DNA from: Pseudozyma flocculosa PF-1
Taxonomy: Eukaryota; Basidiomycota; Ustilaginomycetes; Ustilaginales; Ustilaginaceae
Direction of reading: 5' to 3'
Assembly: GCF_000417875.1 (NCBI RefSeq)
Contig: NW_006920870.1
Coordinates: forward strand, 1,056,727 to 1,120,726
DNA: 64,000 nucleotides
Shown here: piece by piece, positions 43,337-55,229 of the stretch
Layout of the letters: every line of letters begins with the position of its first letter
How positions within the stretch are numbered: the stretch's first letter is position 1
Made by a program: the position numbers and the translations under genes
The notes under the pieces: generated by a model
Database searches by the model: none
Told to the model about the DNA's origin: nothing
Seen by the model: only the letters and a program-made list of their open reading frames with translations

Positions 43337-46300
43337 ATGTCCGCGTGGTCCAGCGCAGCCGGAAAGCCTCACCTCTCGTATGCCGAGCGGCTGAGGAACG
43401 CAGCGAAACCGCCGCCCAGCGCCAACGCCACCTCGCCAAAGAATGAACCGGCTCCCTCGAGAATCATCAATGCCAACATATCGCAGCAGCAGAGACCCCT
43501 CGCCTCCTTGAGCCGCTCCAGCCACGACGAGAGTGTCACCTCTGCCATGCCCACCGCAGACAGCTCAGCAGCTGAGCCGACACCGGCATCGTCTGCCGCA
43601 GCGGGCGACACGGCGACAGACAGCGCCAAGCCCCCAGCTTCTCCGCAGCATCCTGAGACTTCGAGGCAGTCGGAAGACGTCCAAAGGCAAGGTGCCGATG
43701 CCGCCAAGCCAGCGGCCAAGCCTCCAGCCGTCAACATATGGGAGGCGAGAAAGAAGCAACTGGCCGAAAAGGAGGCCGAAAAAGAGCGGTTGAGGCAGCA
43801 GCAAGCAGCTACGCAGAAAAAGGCAAGCGTGACGGCAGCTTCCGCTGCTGGCTCGACGAGCAAGCCGTCCAAGAACGCAGCCGCAGCGGCCTCGGTGTCG
43901 TCAACCTCGGACTCGACCACCGCCAAGACCAAACAGGTCAAGGCTCCGTCCGCGGCAGGTCCGGCCTCCTCGGGACAGAAGGGCAAGCAGGAGCGAGCCT
44001 CTAAAGCGGGCAGCGCGGGCGGATCCGCGAGCTCAGAGAAGAAGCAGCCTGCCAAAGGCGCAGAGTCTTCGGCGCCCGCCGTACCCAAGGCGCAGATCGC
44101 CGCCAAGGTCTCGCTGCCACAGGGCGCGGCACAGGGCCAGACGCCAACACCTGGCGACCCTTCGGCACCGAGCAGCTCGATGGATGCGACATCGTCCGGT
44201 GCTGGTCGTCCGAAAGTGGAAAGTGCGAGCCAGAGGTCGCACACTCAGCCCGGGGATGCAACGGCCGAGGTCCCGGCGAGCGCAGCAGCAGGCACGGGAG
44301 GCGCCGGCAGGCCACTCCAGCCAGAGGCACAGTCCCCAGCATCAGGTGCCAAGCTCGTCAAGCAAGACACGGCCAAGCAGGCTGCCGCTACGCAGCCAAA
44401 CCCGCGCAGCGAGGTTCCTCAGGCCATCACTTCAGGGACGGCGCAAGCTCCGGCGCAACCTTTGGCAGGTTCGACACCAGCTTCGACGGCGGCAGCGGCC
44501 GACGCGACCCCTGACGAAGGTGGCGTCGCTGCTGGAACCGAGCCGACGGCCAGCGTCGAGGCTGCGATCGAGAGGGAGCTGCAAGCAGTCAGGCCTCCCA
44601 GCGCGGTGGATGACGATGCCTGGCTCGCCCGGATCCACCTGCTCAATGGAGGGCAGAACATGCCGAAATACGGCGATTATGGACCGGGCGGCAAAGGGTT
44701 TGGCATCGGCGGGGGCCTGCAGGGAAGCGACGGTGCCATGAGCGAGGCAGACATGCTCGCGGCCAAGAAGGCCGAACGTGCGGTGGCTGCGGCGTGGGGC
44801 GCCGGCAAGAATGTCTGGCAGAAGAGCCAGCAGCAGAGGCAGGCACAACAACAACAGTCCACCGCGCCCTCTGCATATCCCTCGCCGTCGCAGCAGCCCG
44901 GTCCATCTGGCACGCATGCGGTCGCCCCCTCTGCCGTCGTGATTGGGTGCAGTGACAACAGCTCGGCCGTCCGGCTCGTCGATCCGAGCGCCCTGGCCGG
45001 TCAGGCCCAGGTCGACGCTTCATCGGCGAGCAAGAAGAAACGTCGGCCATCCAGTGCGGCAAGGCAGCCCGGCACCCGGCCAGAAACGACGCTGACGGAA
45101 GCCGGTAAAGTGACAACCATTGACAACCCCGACAGACGGGACGGACAGCGAAGCAGAGCCGAGCTCGCTCGCGCGGGTGAGGCCTCCACCTCTGAGACGC
45201 TGCAGCGGGCCAGCACATCGTCATCTGCACAGAAGGGTCCATCAGGTCAGATCGCCGTCGGAGATGGCGGTCATGCGGTTCAAGGCAGCGGCAAGAAGAG
45301 CAAACAAGCCGCCTCCGTGGCATCGAACGCCTCGCAGGCCAGCCAAGCTCAGAGCAGCGGGAAAAAGGGGCAGGCCGGCAAGGCCTCGCAGTCGAAGCCC
45401 GAGGCGAACAAGGCTGGCGTCAACCAAGCGTCGCAGCAACAGCAAAAGAAGGGCCAGCAAGGTGCAGGATCCAAGGGCGGCAAAACGTCTCAGCCCCCGA
45501 CGGAAGGTGCTGATGGCGCTTCGCCTTTAGACGCGTCTTTGCGGCCGCCCAGTGCGCGAAGTCAAGTCGCCGGCCCATCGCAGCAGGACTCGGGCAAGAG
45601 CTTCGGCGCAAAGGGCGGAGAGAGCGTCGCCAACGCGGCTGGGACGCCGCTGAGCAGCAAGGTTGCATCTCGCCGGATCAACGGCCTTGTCAGCGAGAGC
45701 AGCGGGCTCAGTTCCGGACAGAACAGCGTTGCTGGCTCGCCGAGAGCGAGACCGGCGCATCTGCCCGCAACGCCGCCGCCGCCCGCCAGCTTCCCTCCAC
45801 GCAACGACAGCAGCGTCGCGCAGCCCATGTCGATCTCGGCGTCGGCGCAGCACTTTGCTCAGGGCGCGCTCGGCGTCTCGGCGTCTCCGCGCGCCTCTCC
45901 GCGAGTTTCGCACGCGACGCACGACGCATCACATTCGCCCAGCAAGGCGACAGACGCCAGTAGGCCCAATGCAGGCGCGGGTCCGCCGAGCAGCAGCAGC
46001 AACGCCTCGGCTCAGGACAGCTGGCGAGGCGGGAGCAGCACGCCAAAGCGCGGCAGGGGCGCAGCGCGCGGCTCCACGCGCGGGGCACCCGGCGGCCGAG
46101 GCGGCAGTCGAGGTGGCGCGCCCGACACCTTCTCAACTCACGCCACGCCGGCAAGCCGCGAACGGCGACCTTTCAACGGTTCCAGCAACCCCGAATCGCC
46201 GCTCGCGGGCCGTACCTACCCGCGTGCCAGCGCCCAGTACCAGTACTATTCCGGCTTTGTGCCGGCCTACATGGGCGAGGCGGTTCCCGAGACGGCCATG

Positions 46301-47520
46301 GCCTATGACGGCGGCTCAGACCAGGCCGGGTATGGCAACCTCCAGATGTACGCCTCGCCCTCCTCCGCCGCCGCCGCCGCCACCGCTGCCCCTGGACAGG
46401 GCTACTTCGGTCAGGTGCAGACGCCGATGTCGGCCCAGTGGGCGCGCTACTATGCCAACACCGCGTCGCCGCAGGACGTCTTCTCCCAGGGCGGAGGAAT
46501 GATTGAGACGACGAGCCAGACGGGCGCCCACGTCCCCGCGGGCAGCACGCAGCAGCTGCTCACGCAGATCGAGTTTTACTTTTCGCAGCGCAACCTGCTT
46601 GGCGACTTTTTCCTCCGGCAGCGCATGGACTCGCAGGGCTGGGTCGACATCGCCACTGTGGCCAGCTTCAAGCGCGTCCAGCAGGTCACGACGGACCTCA
46701 ACACGGTCAGGGATACGCTGCTCTACAGCGCAGTGCTCGACGTCGACGTCGAGAGGATGAAGGTGCGGAAGCGCTTCGGGTGGGAGGCCTTTGTGCTGCC
46801 CGAGGACTGGAAGGCGCCCGAGTTGGCGGCGGCGTCGGCCTCGGCAGCAGGTCAGAGCCAGGCCATGCATCCCAACGGCTCCTCGAGCTCCGCNNNNNNN
46901 NNNNNNNNNNNNNNNNNNNNNNNNNNNNNNNNNNNNNNNNNNNNNNNNNNNNNNNNNNNNNNNCTGTCGGTGACTCTGCTGGCCCTGGCGCTGCCGGCGA
47001 GCCGCACCACCACCTCGCGGCGCACGGCTCGCACCACGGCTACTCGCCAGCCCAGCCCGACGTGGCCAACAGCGCGACGCCGAGCAAGGTTTCGACGGCC
47101 ATGTCATCTCCGCCGAGCTCCTTTACTCGAGCATCCCAGGACGAGCGAGAGGCGGCTGAGGATGGCGGCGGCGGCGACGACTGCGCCACGCCCGCGGGCT
47201 TGCAGGCGGCAGAGGGAGCGCGTCGACCCAGCTCGTCAAAGGAAGACGTGAGTGCCGGCCTGTCCTAAGGCGGATCGCCAATCCTCGGAGCTCGGAATGC
47301 TGACCGTGTTCGCGACCTCGGCCCCCGTCCCTCTGGCCGCACGCAGGAGTACATGAACCTCGGCATCGTCGCAGCGTCGGGCCTGGGTGGCACGCTTTCC
47401 TCGCTCGCAACGTCGTGCTCGTCGGCACAGACATCGGCACTGGCACCGGCGCCGGCGATTGCAGAGGTGCCGATCAAGGCGCCCATCAACAGCGGCAGCA
47501 GCAGCAGCAGCACGACCTGA
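43337..47520 (+). CDS. La-motif RNA-binding protein (LARP1/Sro9-Slf1 type), gap inside
   Basis: A winged-helix La motif lies at about residues 1065-1150: QLLTQIEFYFSQRNLLGDFFLRQ, then GWVDIATVASFKRVQQVT and RFGWEAFVLPEDW. The La motif is near the C terminus after about 1060 disordered residues, and no RRM follows, as in yeast Sro9/Slf1 and LARP1 relatives that bind mRNA and affect translation. An early conserved-looking segment is VNIWEARKKQLAEKEAEKE, and a Gly/Arg-rich RGG-like stretch occurs near 46050-46120. Exon 1 is 43337-47247, containing 70 N (46894-46963) across which the frame changes. After the gap the good frame is GDSAGPGAAGEPHHH..., ending at SSKED before a GTGAGT donor. Exon 2 (47347-47520) encodes EYMNLGIVAASG and ends in TGA. 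Total length is about 1360 residues, subject to the gap. Confidence 0.85.
46894..46963. other. Assembly gap (70 N)
   Basis: Undetermined bases within the La-motif gene, just after the La motif in Ser/Gly-rich coding sequence. The frame differs on the two sides, so the length is not exact (or an intron lies here). Confidence 1.
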
Positions 47521-48473
47521 TTCCCTTCCTCTCCTCGAGCCTTCACTGCCCGCACTTGCCTTCTCTCTTGCACAGTCCGCGGCACGATACGCGTCGTCGC
47601 CGCGCAGGCATGATCCTGCCCGGCAGGGATTGAGTCCGTTCCGTATGCCAGCAAGCCAGCCAGCCCGCGCGGCCCCACTTCCGACCTGCCGATCCGACCT
47701 TCATGCCCGCCTGCACGCATCCACAGGGACGCCAAATTGACCTTGTCCCGCCCGCCTCGCTCGCTCGTTCCACGTTCTCGTCATTGCTGTCACTGTTGCT
47801 GCTGCTGCTGCTGCTGCGCACCGCCGTCATCGTTGACCATCGGCCAAACAAAGCGGGACCAGCACGGCGACGAGAGGGGAACGTTCATCTTCCTCCCTCT
47901 CTCCCTGCCTCCCCAATCCTTCACCTCTGCCTTGGCTTCCTCTCTCTCTCTCTCATGCATGTACCAAAAGGCCTTTTTTCTCTCCCCGTCTCCTCGTCTT
48001 CGGCCCCCTCTCTTTACCATGCAGGCAATCCAGGGCAAAGGCAGGCCATTTCCGTGCAACCCCGCCCTCAGACTCGCCCCGGACCGGAAAGACGTTTGCA
48101 CCTCCCGCCGCCCGCTCGTCGGGTTTGACGAGGTACAGCGCCGCGCCGCGCTCGCCTTGCTTGTCTTTCTGGATTTGGAATTGAGCTGGTGCGGCGTCTG
48201 GATGGGTTGGCGGATAGCATACAGGAGGACGGGGTCGATTTGGATCGTATCGTATCGCATCAGAGGGAGGGGGGAGAAGGGGATAGCAAGAGGGAGGAAG
48301 GGGCAGGAGAGGCTCGAGGCTGCATTTCAAGGGGATTCGATTGGGCGGAGCGGGGCGGGGCGGGGAAAGGGGTCGAAAGTGGCGGTGACGGGATAAGATA
48401 GCGAGCGAGCGAGCAAGGTGGCCAAGCTCATTGGCACAGAGGACCTGCCGAGCCAGGAGAGAAGGACGGGCCA
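47521..48473. other. Convergent 3' spacer, La-motif gene / SH3-RA gene
   Basis: 953 bp between convergent stop codons. It includes a GCT-type trinucleotide run (47794-47818) and a CT run (47940-47953). No gene was recognised. Confidence 0.45.
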
Positions 48474-51400
48474 TCAGAAGACGCGCATCACGTCCAGTAG
48501 GATCTGGTCGAGCGTCTGTGTATCGATCGAGGCGAGGCGGGCAAGGGTCAGCTGGTGTGAGTCAAGAAAAGTCGTCGTGTTGCCACATCACGACTGCGGC
48601 ACGGCACGGCTCTGCTCACCTCGTCAATCGTGCCGAGCTGCGTCGAGATGCTGCCGTACGCCTCGCGCGTCTTCTGGTGCTCGACAAACGGCATCTGTGG
48701 CGCAAACAGGCCGCCCGCCTCGGGGCGCAGCGACTCGTGCTCGGTGTCGGCGAGGAGCCGGTGCGCCAGACGCGTGCTCGGCCGCCCGTTGATGTCGCCC
48801 GAGATGCTGCTGGTGCTGCCGTGGGTGAGGAGGTGCAGCCGGCGCGGATCCCGCCGCGCTGCCGCATCGACAATCGTGTACAGGTGGTCGAGCCCAATGT
48901 CGTCGGCGGAGGAGGCAAACGCCAGGGACGACGGCCGCCCATCGGCCCCCGAGGAACCCGGCGTCACGGCCCCGACGGACCGACCGGATCGCGAGCCCGT
49001 GCCCGTCGACGATCCCGCCGCAAAGGCTGCGCCGTTGGCGCCACCGGCGACCAAGGTCGACATGGGGGTCGGCATCGTTGTGTTGGTGTTGTGCGTGGCA
49101 GCCGATCCGGTGCCGATCGTCAGCGGGCTGGCAGTGTCGCGCGAGTTGGACATCTCTGAGCCAATCGACGTCTGCTTCCGGTGGCTCGGCGCAGCCCTGC
49201 TGCCGGACACTGCTGGTCCAGATACGGTGGTCGGCGTGCCACGGCCGCTTGGATGAGATCCGCCGATGGGCACGGGCGACGGTCCGGCCGTCCGACTACC
49301 AGCCCGCGCCGTGCCCGAGGAGACCGAGTCGGGCGCAGGCGAGCGCGAGTTTGACGGTGGCCGAACGTCGGCGACGCGGTTGAGCACCTGATCGATTCGC
49401 TCCTCGATGGCCGAGTCTGCCGTGTGTGGGTTGCGCACGAGCGTCTCGAGCAGGTCGCCGCCAGGCGAGGCTGAGCCGGATGCCGTGCCCGACGGACCGA
49501 GGTTCGGCGTCGAGGCCTTTGTCGAGGCACGAGCCTTGTTGCCACCGATCGACAGCGGCGCCACAGACTCCATCGGCTGCGTAGGGGGCGACTGGAGGTC
49601 GTAGTGAACGTCTTCCAGGCTCAACGGGCTGGTGATGCCGGGCGAGCTTGGTGCGCTCGCATACTCGTCGAGCGTCAAGTCGGTGCTCTTCTTGCTGAGC
49701 GCCGGTCTGGTCGCCGTCCCGGGGCTGAGAGAGCGTGCGGCTTCGGTCGAGTCCGACAGCCTCTGGTCTTTCAAGACGTCCTCGATGATGTGGCTGATGT
49801 CCCGTTCTTCGCCCTCGGCCGGCAAGTACGAGTAGCGGAACTTGCCCGTGTCTCTCTGCTTCGAGCTTCGGATCCTCCCTTGGTCCGCCAAGACGACGTC
49901 GACGCCCTGCTCGGCATTCCGCTGTGCGCCAAGCACGGCGGCCCTCCTCTCGTGCGCCGCCGCTCGCTGTGCCGCGATGATCTCCTGCCGGCTCATGCCC
50001 TTGGTCTCTGCTGCGCCGAGAGCGGGATGGTCGGAGCTGGAGCTCGCCGCTCCGTTGGCACGGAGGGTGCCAGCCGCTGCCGCGAAGCTCTGGCTTTCCA
50101 TCTTGCGCCGCTCCTCCTGCTTGGCGAGCAGCACGTTCTCGGTAGGACTCAGCGACCGGGCGCCCTTCCACTTGTCGCTCGGCTGCACCTGACGCAGGAT
50201 GAAGATGGGATCCGTCGACTGGATGTCGTCCGAGGCGCCCAACAGCTGAGAGGCGTCGAGGCTCTTGCGCTTGTTGTTGTTGCCGCCCGAGACCGTCTTG
50301 AAAGCAGGCGGCTGGCTGTAGGCGTCGAGAATCTTGCTCGTGGGGCCGAGCGGTCTCTGTCCGTTGGCGTCCTCGACCGCAAGGCCGTACTTGACGTGGA
50401 GCCGGCTCTTGCGGCGCGAAGGTCGGTCTTCAACATCGTCGCCTCCCTCGACGACGCCTTCGGCGATACCGAATCGGTCCAGCCCGGATTCGACCACCTC
50501 GGCGACGGTCGTGTTGCGCGGGAACGTGAGGATCTTTTCGCGGAAATCCTGTGGGACGCCCTCGGCGGGTTCGCGGTATTGCGGCGCTCGCTGCTCGAGC
50601 GCGTGTCGCGGAACGAGCGCAGTCGTTTGCGGGTCAAACACGAGGCCGTCGGGCAGGTCGGCGGGGAAGACGACGAGCCTGAGCGAGAATTGCGCCGTCG
50701 GCGACTGGATCGTCTCGACCGTGTCGGCAGAGAGGCTCGAGGTGTGGCTGCCCCGCTGACCGTGTCGAGCCGGGCCAAGACTGGCCGAGTGGTTCGAGTC
50801 GCGCGACTCGCTATGATCGTTGCGATCGACAGATCCCTCGTGATCGCCATTGATCGAGGGCGGCTGGCTGGCATAGTCTGGAAGGCGATCCTTGCGGCTG
50901 ATGTAGAACTTGACTGCGTGATCGTCGCTGAAGTCGTTGCCGAGCCTGGCAATCGCAGGATGCGTGCTGAGGTTGGACGAGATCGACGAGATTGACCCGA
51001 CGCTGGAGCGCTTGACGCTGGGCACCGTGACGCGACCGTCGGACATGATCTCCGTCAGCTCGTTGAAGAGACGCAGCGGGAATTCGCTCTCGTCCAAGGG
51101 CCGCTCGCTTCCCTCGAGCCTCTTGATCGTCAGCACGTATTTGTCCCTCTCGTGCTCGGGCACGGCAAACCGCTGCAGCGCCTGCGTCAGCAGATGTGAA
51201 GAAGGGGTGCCCTCGTTGAGCAGCACCGTCTTGAACGTCGACTCGGACTCGATGCCCTGGCCGGCAAAGACCCGCATCACGCTGAGCATCGGCGTCGAGC
51301 CGGAAGGACCGATGAGGCTGCCTGGCCTAGCCGGTTTACCTGTTCGCGAGCCTGCAGCGTGGAGGGCGTCTCGGCTGGCTCGGACGTTCTCGGAATCGTT

Positions 51401-52093
51401 GGACGGCCGCATCGAGAGGAACTGGCGCTGGTACGCCTCCTGCTGCGCACGGTCCCTCTCCTGTACCGCCCGACCCATCCCGACGCTCTGACCTGGTGCG
51501 AAGCTTGCATTGTTGGCAGGAGCCGCACCATAGCCTTGCGGTGTCGGGGCGGCAGCGGGACTGGCGCGGCCACGACCCGGGCCAGCGAAGCTGTCGTCCG
51601 AGCTGCGTCCGGTGATGATGCTGTCGCGATCCTCGCCCCCAAAGCTACCGCTCTTACGGTCCTTCTTGTCTTTCGACCGCGAGAAGAGACTGAATACGCC
51701 GGATCTCTTCTTTGCCGACTTGTCGTCGCTGCCGGCCTCGGAGAGATCATCTCCAGCCTTGGATCGTCGGTTGCTCTTTCGCTTGTCATCGCGCTTGGCG
51801 TCTGGCGACGTAACAGACGCCGGGCGATCGTAGGAGAGCGTGTTGGAAACGGCGCTGGCGTCCGAGGCGGAGCGGTCACGATGCGCCTGCACCTGCGATG
51901 GCAGGAAGCCGTTGGAGCTGTGAGTGCTGAGCCGGCTCCCGCTGGGTCCAGCGGCCTGATCGTAAGGCATCCCTGCCGAGCTGACGCTGGAGATGGAGCG
52001 ATCGCCCGATGTCGATCGAGCATGGCCTGGCTCTGGCTGCATCGGCGCGAGTCCTTTTTGTTGATGCTGCTGTTGATACTGCTGCTGCTGATA

Positions 52094-52126
<33 letters not shown>

Positions 52127-53740
52127 AGCCAGCTGCTGCTGTTGTCGCTCTTGCTGCTGCTGCTGCTGCTGCTGCTGCGCCGATTCTTGCCACTGCTGTT
52201 GTCTGGCCGCAGCTGGATCGCTTTCCCCGCCGCGGGGTGCGGGCTGACTGCTTCCGGTGCCTCTTTGGGATTGCGAGCCAGCTGCCGGTCCGGCGCGCTG
52301 CTGGGACGTGCCCTGTTGCGAGCGACCATGCTCGTCGGCGACGTTGTCCTGGTGGGTGGACCTCGTCTGTTCGGGCTGCTGCGACTGCTGGCGGTACGAG
52401 CCGTCTTCAGCCGCCGTCACGCTGCGGTCCTCGCCATCCTGAGCCGCATTCTGGACCTCCTGCTGCCGCTGAATCCTCTCGGCCTCGCCTCCGTCCCAGC
52501 CCATGCCATCGTCGGGCTCCATGCCGGCAAAGGCGTCTGCCTCGGCCTCTCCGTCGGTGCTCATCTCCTCGTCCTCGTACTCGTAGATCGGATCGCCGTT
52601 CTCGTCAAGCTCGATGATGTCGTCCTCGTCGTACTCGCCCTCTTCGGACGAGTATTCGTTGCCGCTGTGCTCGTAGTGGGTCGACGGCCCAAAGACGACG
52701 CCCCTCTTGTTGCGCTTCTGCTCCTTTGTCAGTGGCGCTGGCGCCCCCAAGGCCCGCCTCGACAGGGCGCTGAGCTTGCCCGAGTGGACCGAGAGCCCGC
52801 TGGTTCCGGTGGCGTGCCGGGCCTTGAGGAGGTGGCTCTTCCAGATCTTTTCTGGCACCTGGATGTGATCGTCCTCTGTGGCACTGGTGAGGTCGACGTT
52901 CCTGTGCTTGTTGAGCCTGGCCAGGCGCTCAAAGGGGGTCTCGATGTTCTCGGCAGGAATGTAGCCGACCTCTTGCGTGCGCAGCACGCGCACCAGCCAC
53001 CAATAGCTGTTGCTGTCGTCGAGCAGCGTGAGGTGGTTGCCCTTGTGCACTGTAGCCTGACCCTCGATATGGGCGACAAAGTTGTGCAGCGCGTATACGA
53101 GGTCAAAGTCGATGTTTTCGTCGATCGAGGGGCTCGACGACAGCTCGACGTCGACGTCGTCCTCGTCGTCGTCGAGGTCGTGATCGTCTTCGTCGTCCTT
53201 GTCGTCGTCGTACATGAGTTCGTCTTGGAGCCCCTCGGAAGAGCTCCTCTGTCGCATACCGTACTCGCCCGCATCGTCGGAGGAGTCCGAGTCCCGCTCG
53301 GCATAGCGGTCCGACGGCTTCGAGCGCTGCTGCTGCTGCTGCCCGCCTTGCTGCGACTGGCGCGGGCGCTTGCCGCCGTGGCTGTTGTCCCGCGTAGCCC
53401 TTGCTCCGGCACTGCCGCTGCCAGCCCTCAGCCGTCGAGTCGCAGCGGCGTAGGCGTCCTGGCCGTCGTCGTCACTGCTAAAGCCTCCATAGTCCTGATC
53501 GCCAGTGCCGAGGTCGCTATCGAGATGTGATTCGACGGTGTAGGCGCTGTCGGCGGATCCGCCGGGAGCGGCAGCGGCAGGAGGAGCTTGAGCAGAGGCT
53601 CGGATCTGCGTCTGGGCCTTCGAGGCGATGGCGGCCTGGCGCGCGCGAGGTGTGGTGCTGGTGCTGGATCCGCCGATGCCGATGTTGCTGGTGGGACCCA
53701 CGTTGACGTCGAGCGTCAGGGCCGGCTTTACCCGCGCCAT
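48474..53740 (-). CDS. SH3 and Ras-association-like domain protein, cell-polarity type
   Basis: Two exons, 53740-48620 and 48551-48474, give 1732 residues. The 68-nt intron (GTGAGC...CACCAG, phase 0) joins TQLGTIDE to LTLARLASIDTQTLDQ. The SH3 domain at about residues 213-275 is ALHNFVAHIEGQATVHKGNHL, SNSYWWLVRV and GYIPAENIE, continuing into ERLARLNKHRN. This extended signature is shared with a family of fungal SH3 proteins that includes Tea4/Bud14-like polarity factors. Acidic stretches flank it. A Gln tract follows (about residues 520-560). A Ras-association-like fold lies at about 827-895 (FKTVLLNEGTPSSHLL...YVLTIKRLEG) and a second one near 1060-1130 (NTTVAEVVESGLDRFGI). Many Ser-rich stretches suggest kinase regulation. 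A role at cell tips with a small GTPase is inference. Confidence 0.82.
52058..52178 (-). repeat. CAG-type repeat encoding a polyglutamine tract
   Basis: Interrupted CAG/CAA runs on the minus strand encode several Gln blocks separated by Tyr, His, Leu-Ala and Glu-Arg residues within the SH3/RA gene. Length polymorphism is likely. Confidence 0.85.
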
Positions 53741-55229
53741 CAGGTTCCGCTACCCGGGAGGGTGGGGTATGGATGGGTGCGGCGGTGGCGGTGCTGGGCG
53801 TCAGCGGACGGGCGAGGGGTCGAGAGGGCTGGGGTGACGGCGGGCAGGACGATGCGATCGGATGGGCGTGTCGGAACGGTAGGTTGTGGTCGTCAAAAAC
53901 GGGAGCGCGCTCGTGCGAGAAGGGTACGAGATGCCAGATCGTCGTTGTCTCTCGGTGAATTATCCGTGGTAGAAGCTGGTCGAAGTCGGTAGTGGGGTCG
54001 CTTTGACGATGGCGGTAGAAGATGGGCGGATGCGCTGCTGCCGTGGAGCCAAGATCCTGTGCTTGGTCGATGTCGATCAGGCAAGCGTGAGGGCGATGCG
54101 GCGGATAGGCGCGAAGGTGTGGTCGAGAAGAGCGGCGACCGGGTGATGGTATCGAGGGGCGTGAAGGGGGCGTCGAATGGGTGGATGGCGAGGGGTCAGT
54201 CGAGCGGATGCCCCTGAAGAGGTGCCTCGTGAATGGCAGCACCGAGAGGCAGCGATTATCGACGATGCTGAGAAGAGGCTGGCCTGATTTCCGAGGGCAA
54301 GGTGGCTGCGGCGCGCGCGCGAGCCTCTTGTCGGCGCTTTTTGTGTGCCCAAACAGCAGGCACTGCCCGCCAACTACGTCAAACAGTTGATCGTGACGTG
54401 CCAGCCGTGATCCGAGCGGTGTTTCCTTCGAGCGAGGCAGGCGGCCGAGCGTGGGAGCGTGCGTGGCGGCGTCGTGTCGTGATGTGATGTGCTTTGTGCC
54501 TGACGGAAAGAGGTCGAGGAGTGCGTGCGGCGCTGCCGTCGGGAGGATGATGGTGAGCAGACGGTGCGGAGGGCACAGAGGCAGGGAAGGCCGAAGCCAG
54601 GCAGGGGGGGTCGACGAGACGGCGTCGGCTGCGAGCGAGCAGAGCAGCGGCCCACGAGCCCAAGCAGCACCGAGTCGAGCAGGTGCGCCTCGGAGCCACG
54701 CCGGTGCAGCAAGCAAGGCCAGGCCAGGTCCCCCCCTTTTCAGGCCAGGCCAGGCCAGGCCAGGCCAGGCCAGGCCAGGCCAAGCTGTGAAATCGGGGAT
54801 GCGCGTTTGACCTGGTCCCCGACTGGGTCGATCTGGATAAAATTTGACAACCAGCCCTTGCCCCCTGGCTCTTTTCTAACTATCTGCTGGCCTCGGACTC
54901 GGACCCAACCCACGCACGCACACGCACGCCCAGCGACAGGCAGCCGGCAGCAGGCAGGTGGGCACCAAGCAAGCTTGAAGCAAAGGTCAGGCAGGCCACG
55001 GCCCCTGCCAGCTCATTTACGCGTCCAAAGCGCGACCCATGGGACAGGGAAAATTGGTGGGCAGAAGTCCATCACTCCAACGTGACTGAACCCGACCCCT
55101 TCCCTTCTCGCCGTCTTTTTCGACGGACTCTGTCCGCTGCGCTCGGATCGCATCGGAATATCGACCCCGGCCTGCTCCCGTTGCCGACTCTCGCGCCACC
55201 GCCCACTGCACTGTCATTGCTTTATTGCC
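53741..55229. other. 1.5-kb divergent region, SH3-RA gene / DBR1
   Basis: The left kilobase is probably the promoter and long 5' UTR of the SH3-RA gene. A (CAGGC)8 array is at 54741-54780, then a locally AT-richer stretch (GGATAAAATTTGAC near 54835). Overlapping 100-400-codon open frames here are Arg/Pro/Ser-rich and not convincing. Confidence 0.45.
54741..54780. repeat. (CAGGC)8 pentanucleotide repeat
   Basis: Eight perfect CAGGC units form a simple array in the divergent promoter region. Similar units (AAGGCCAGGCCAGG) precede it at 54714-54728. Confidence 0.9.

Noticed and set aside
51359..53530. A 723-codon open frame with polyleucine
   Set aside because: It is antisense to the SH3/RA gene; the leucine run is the CAG tract read backwards.
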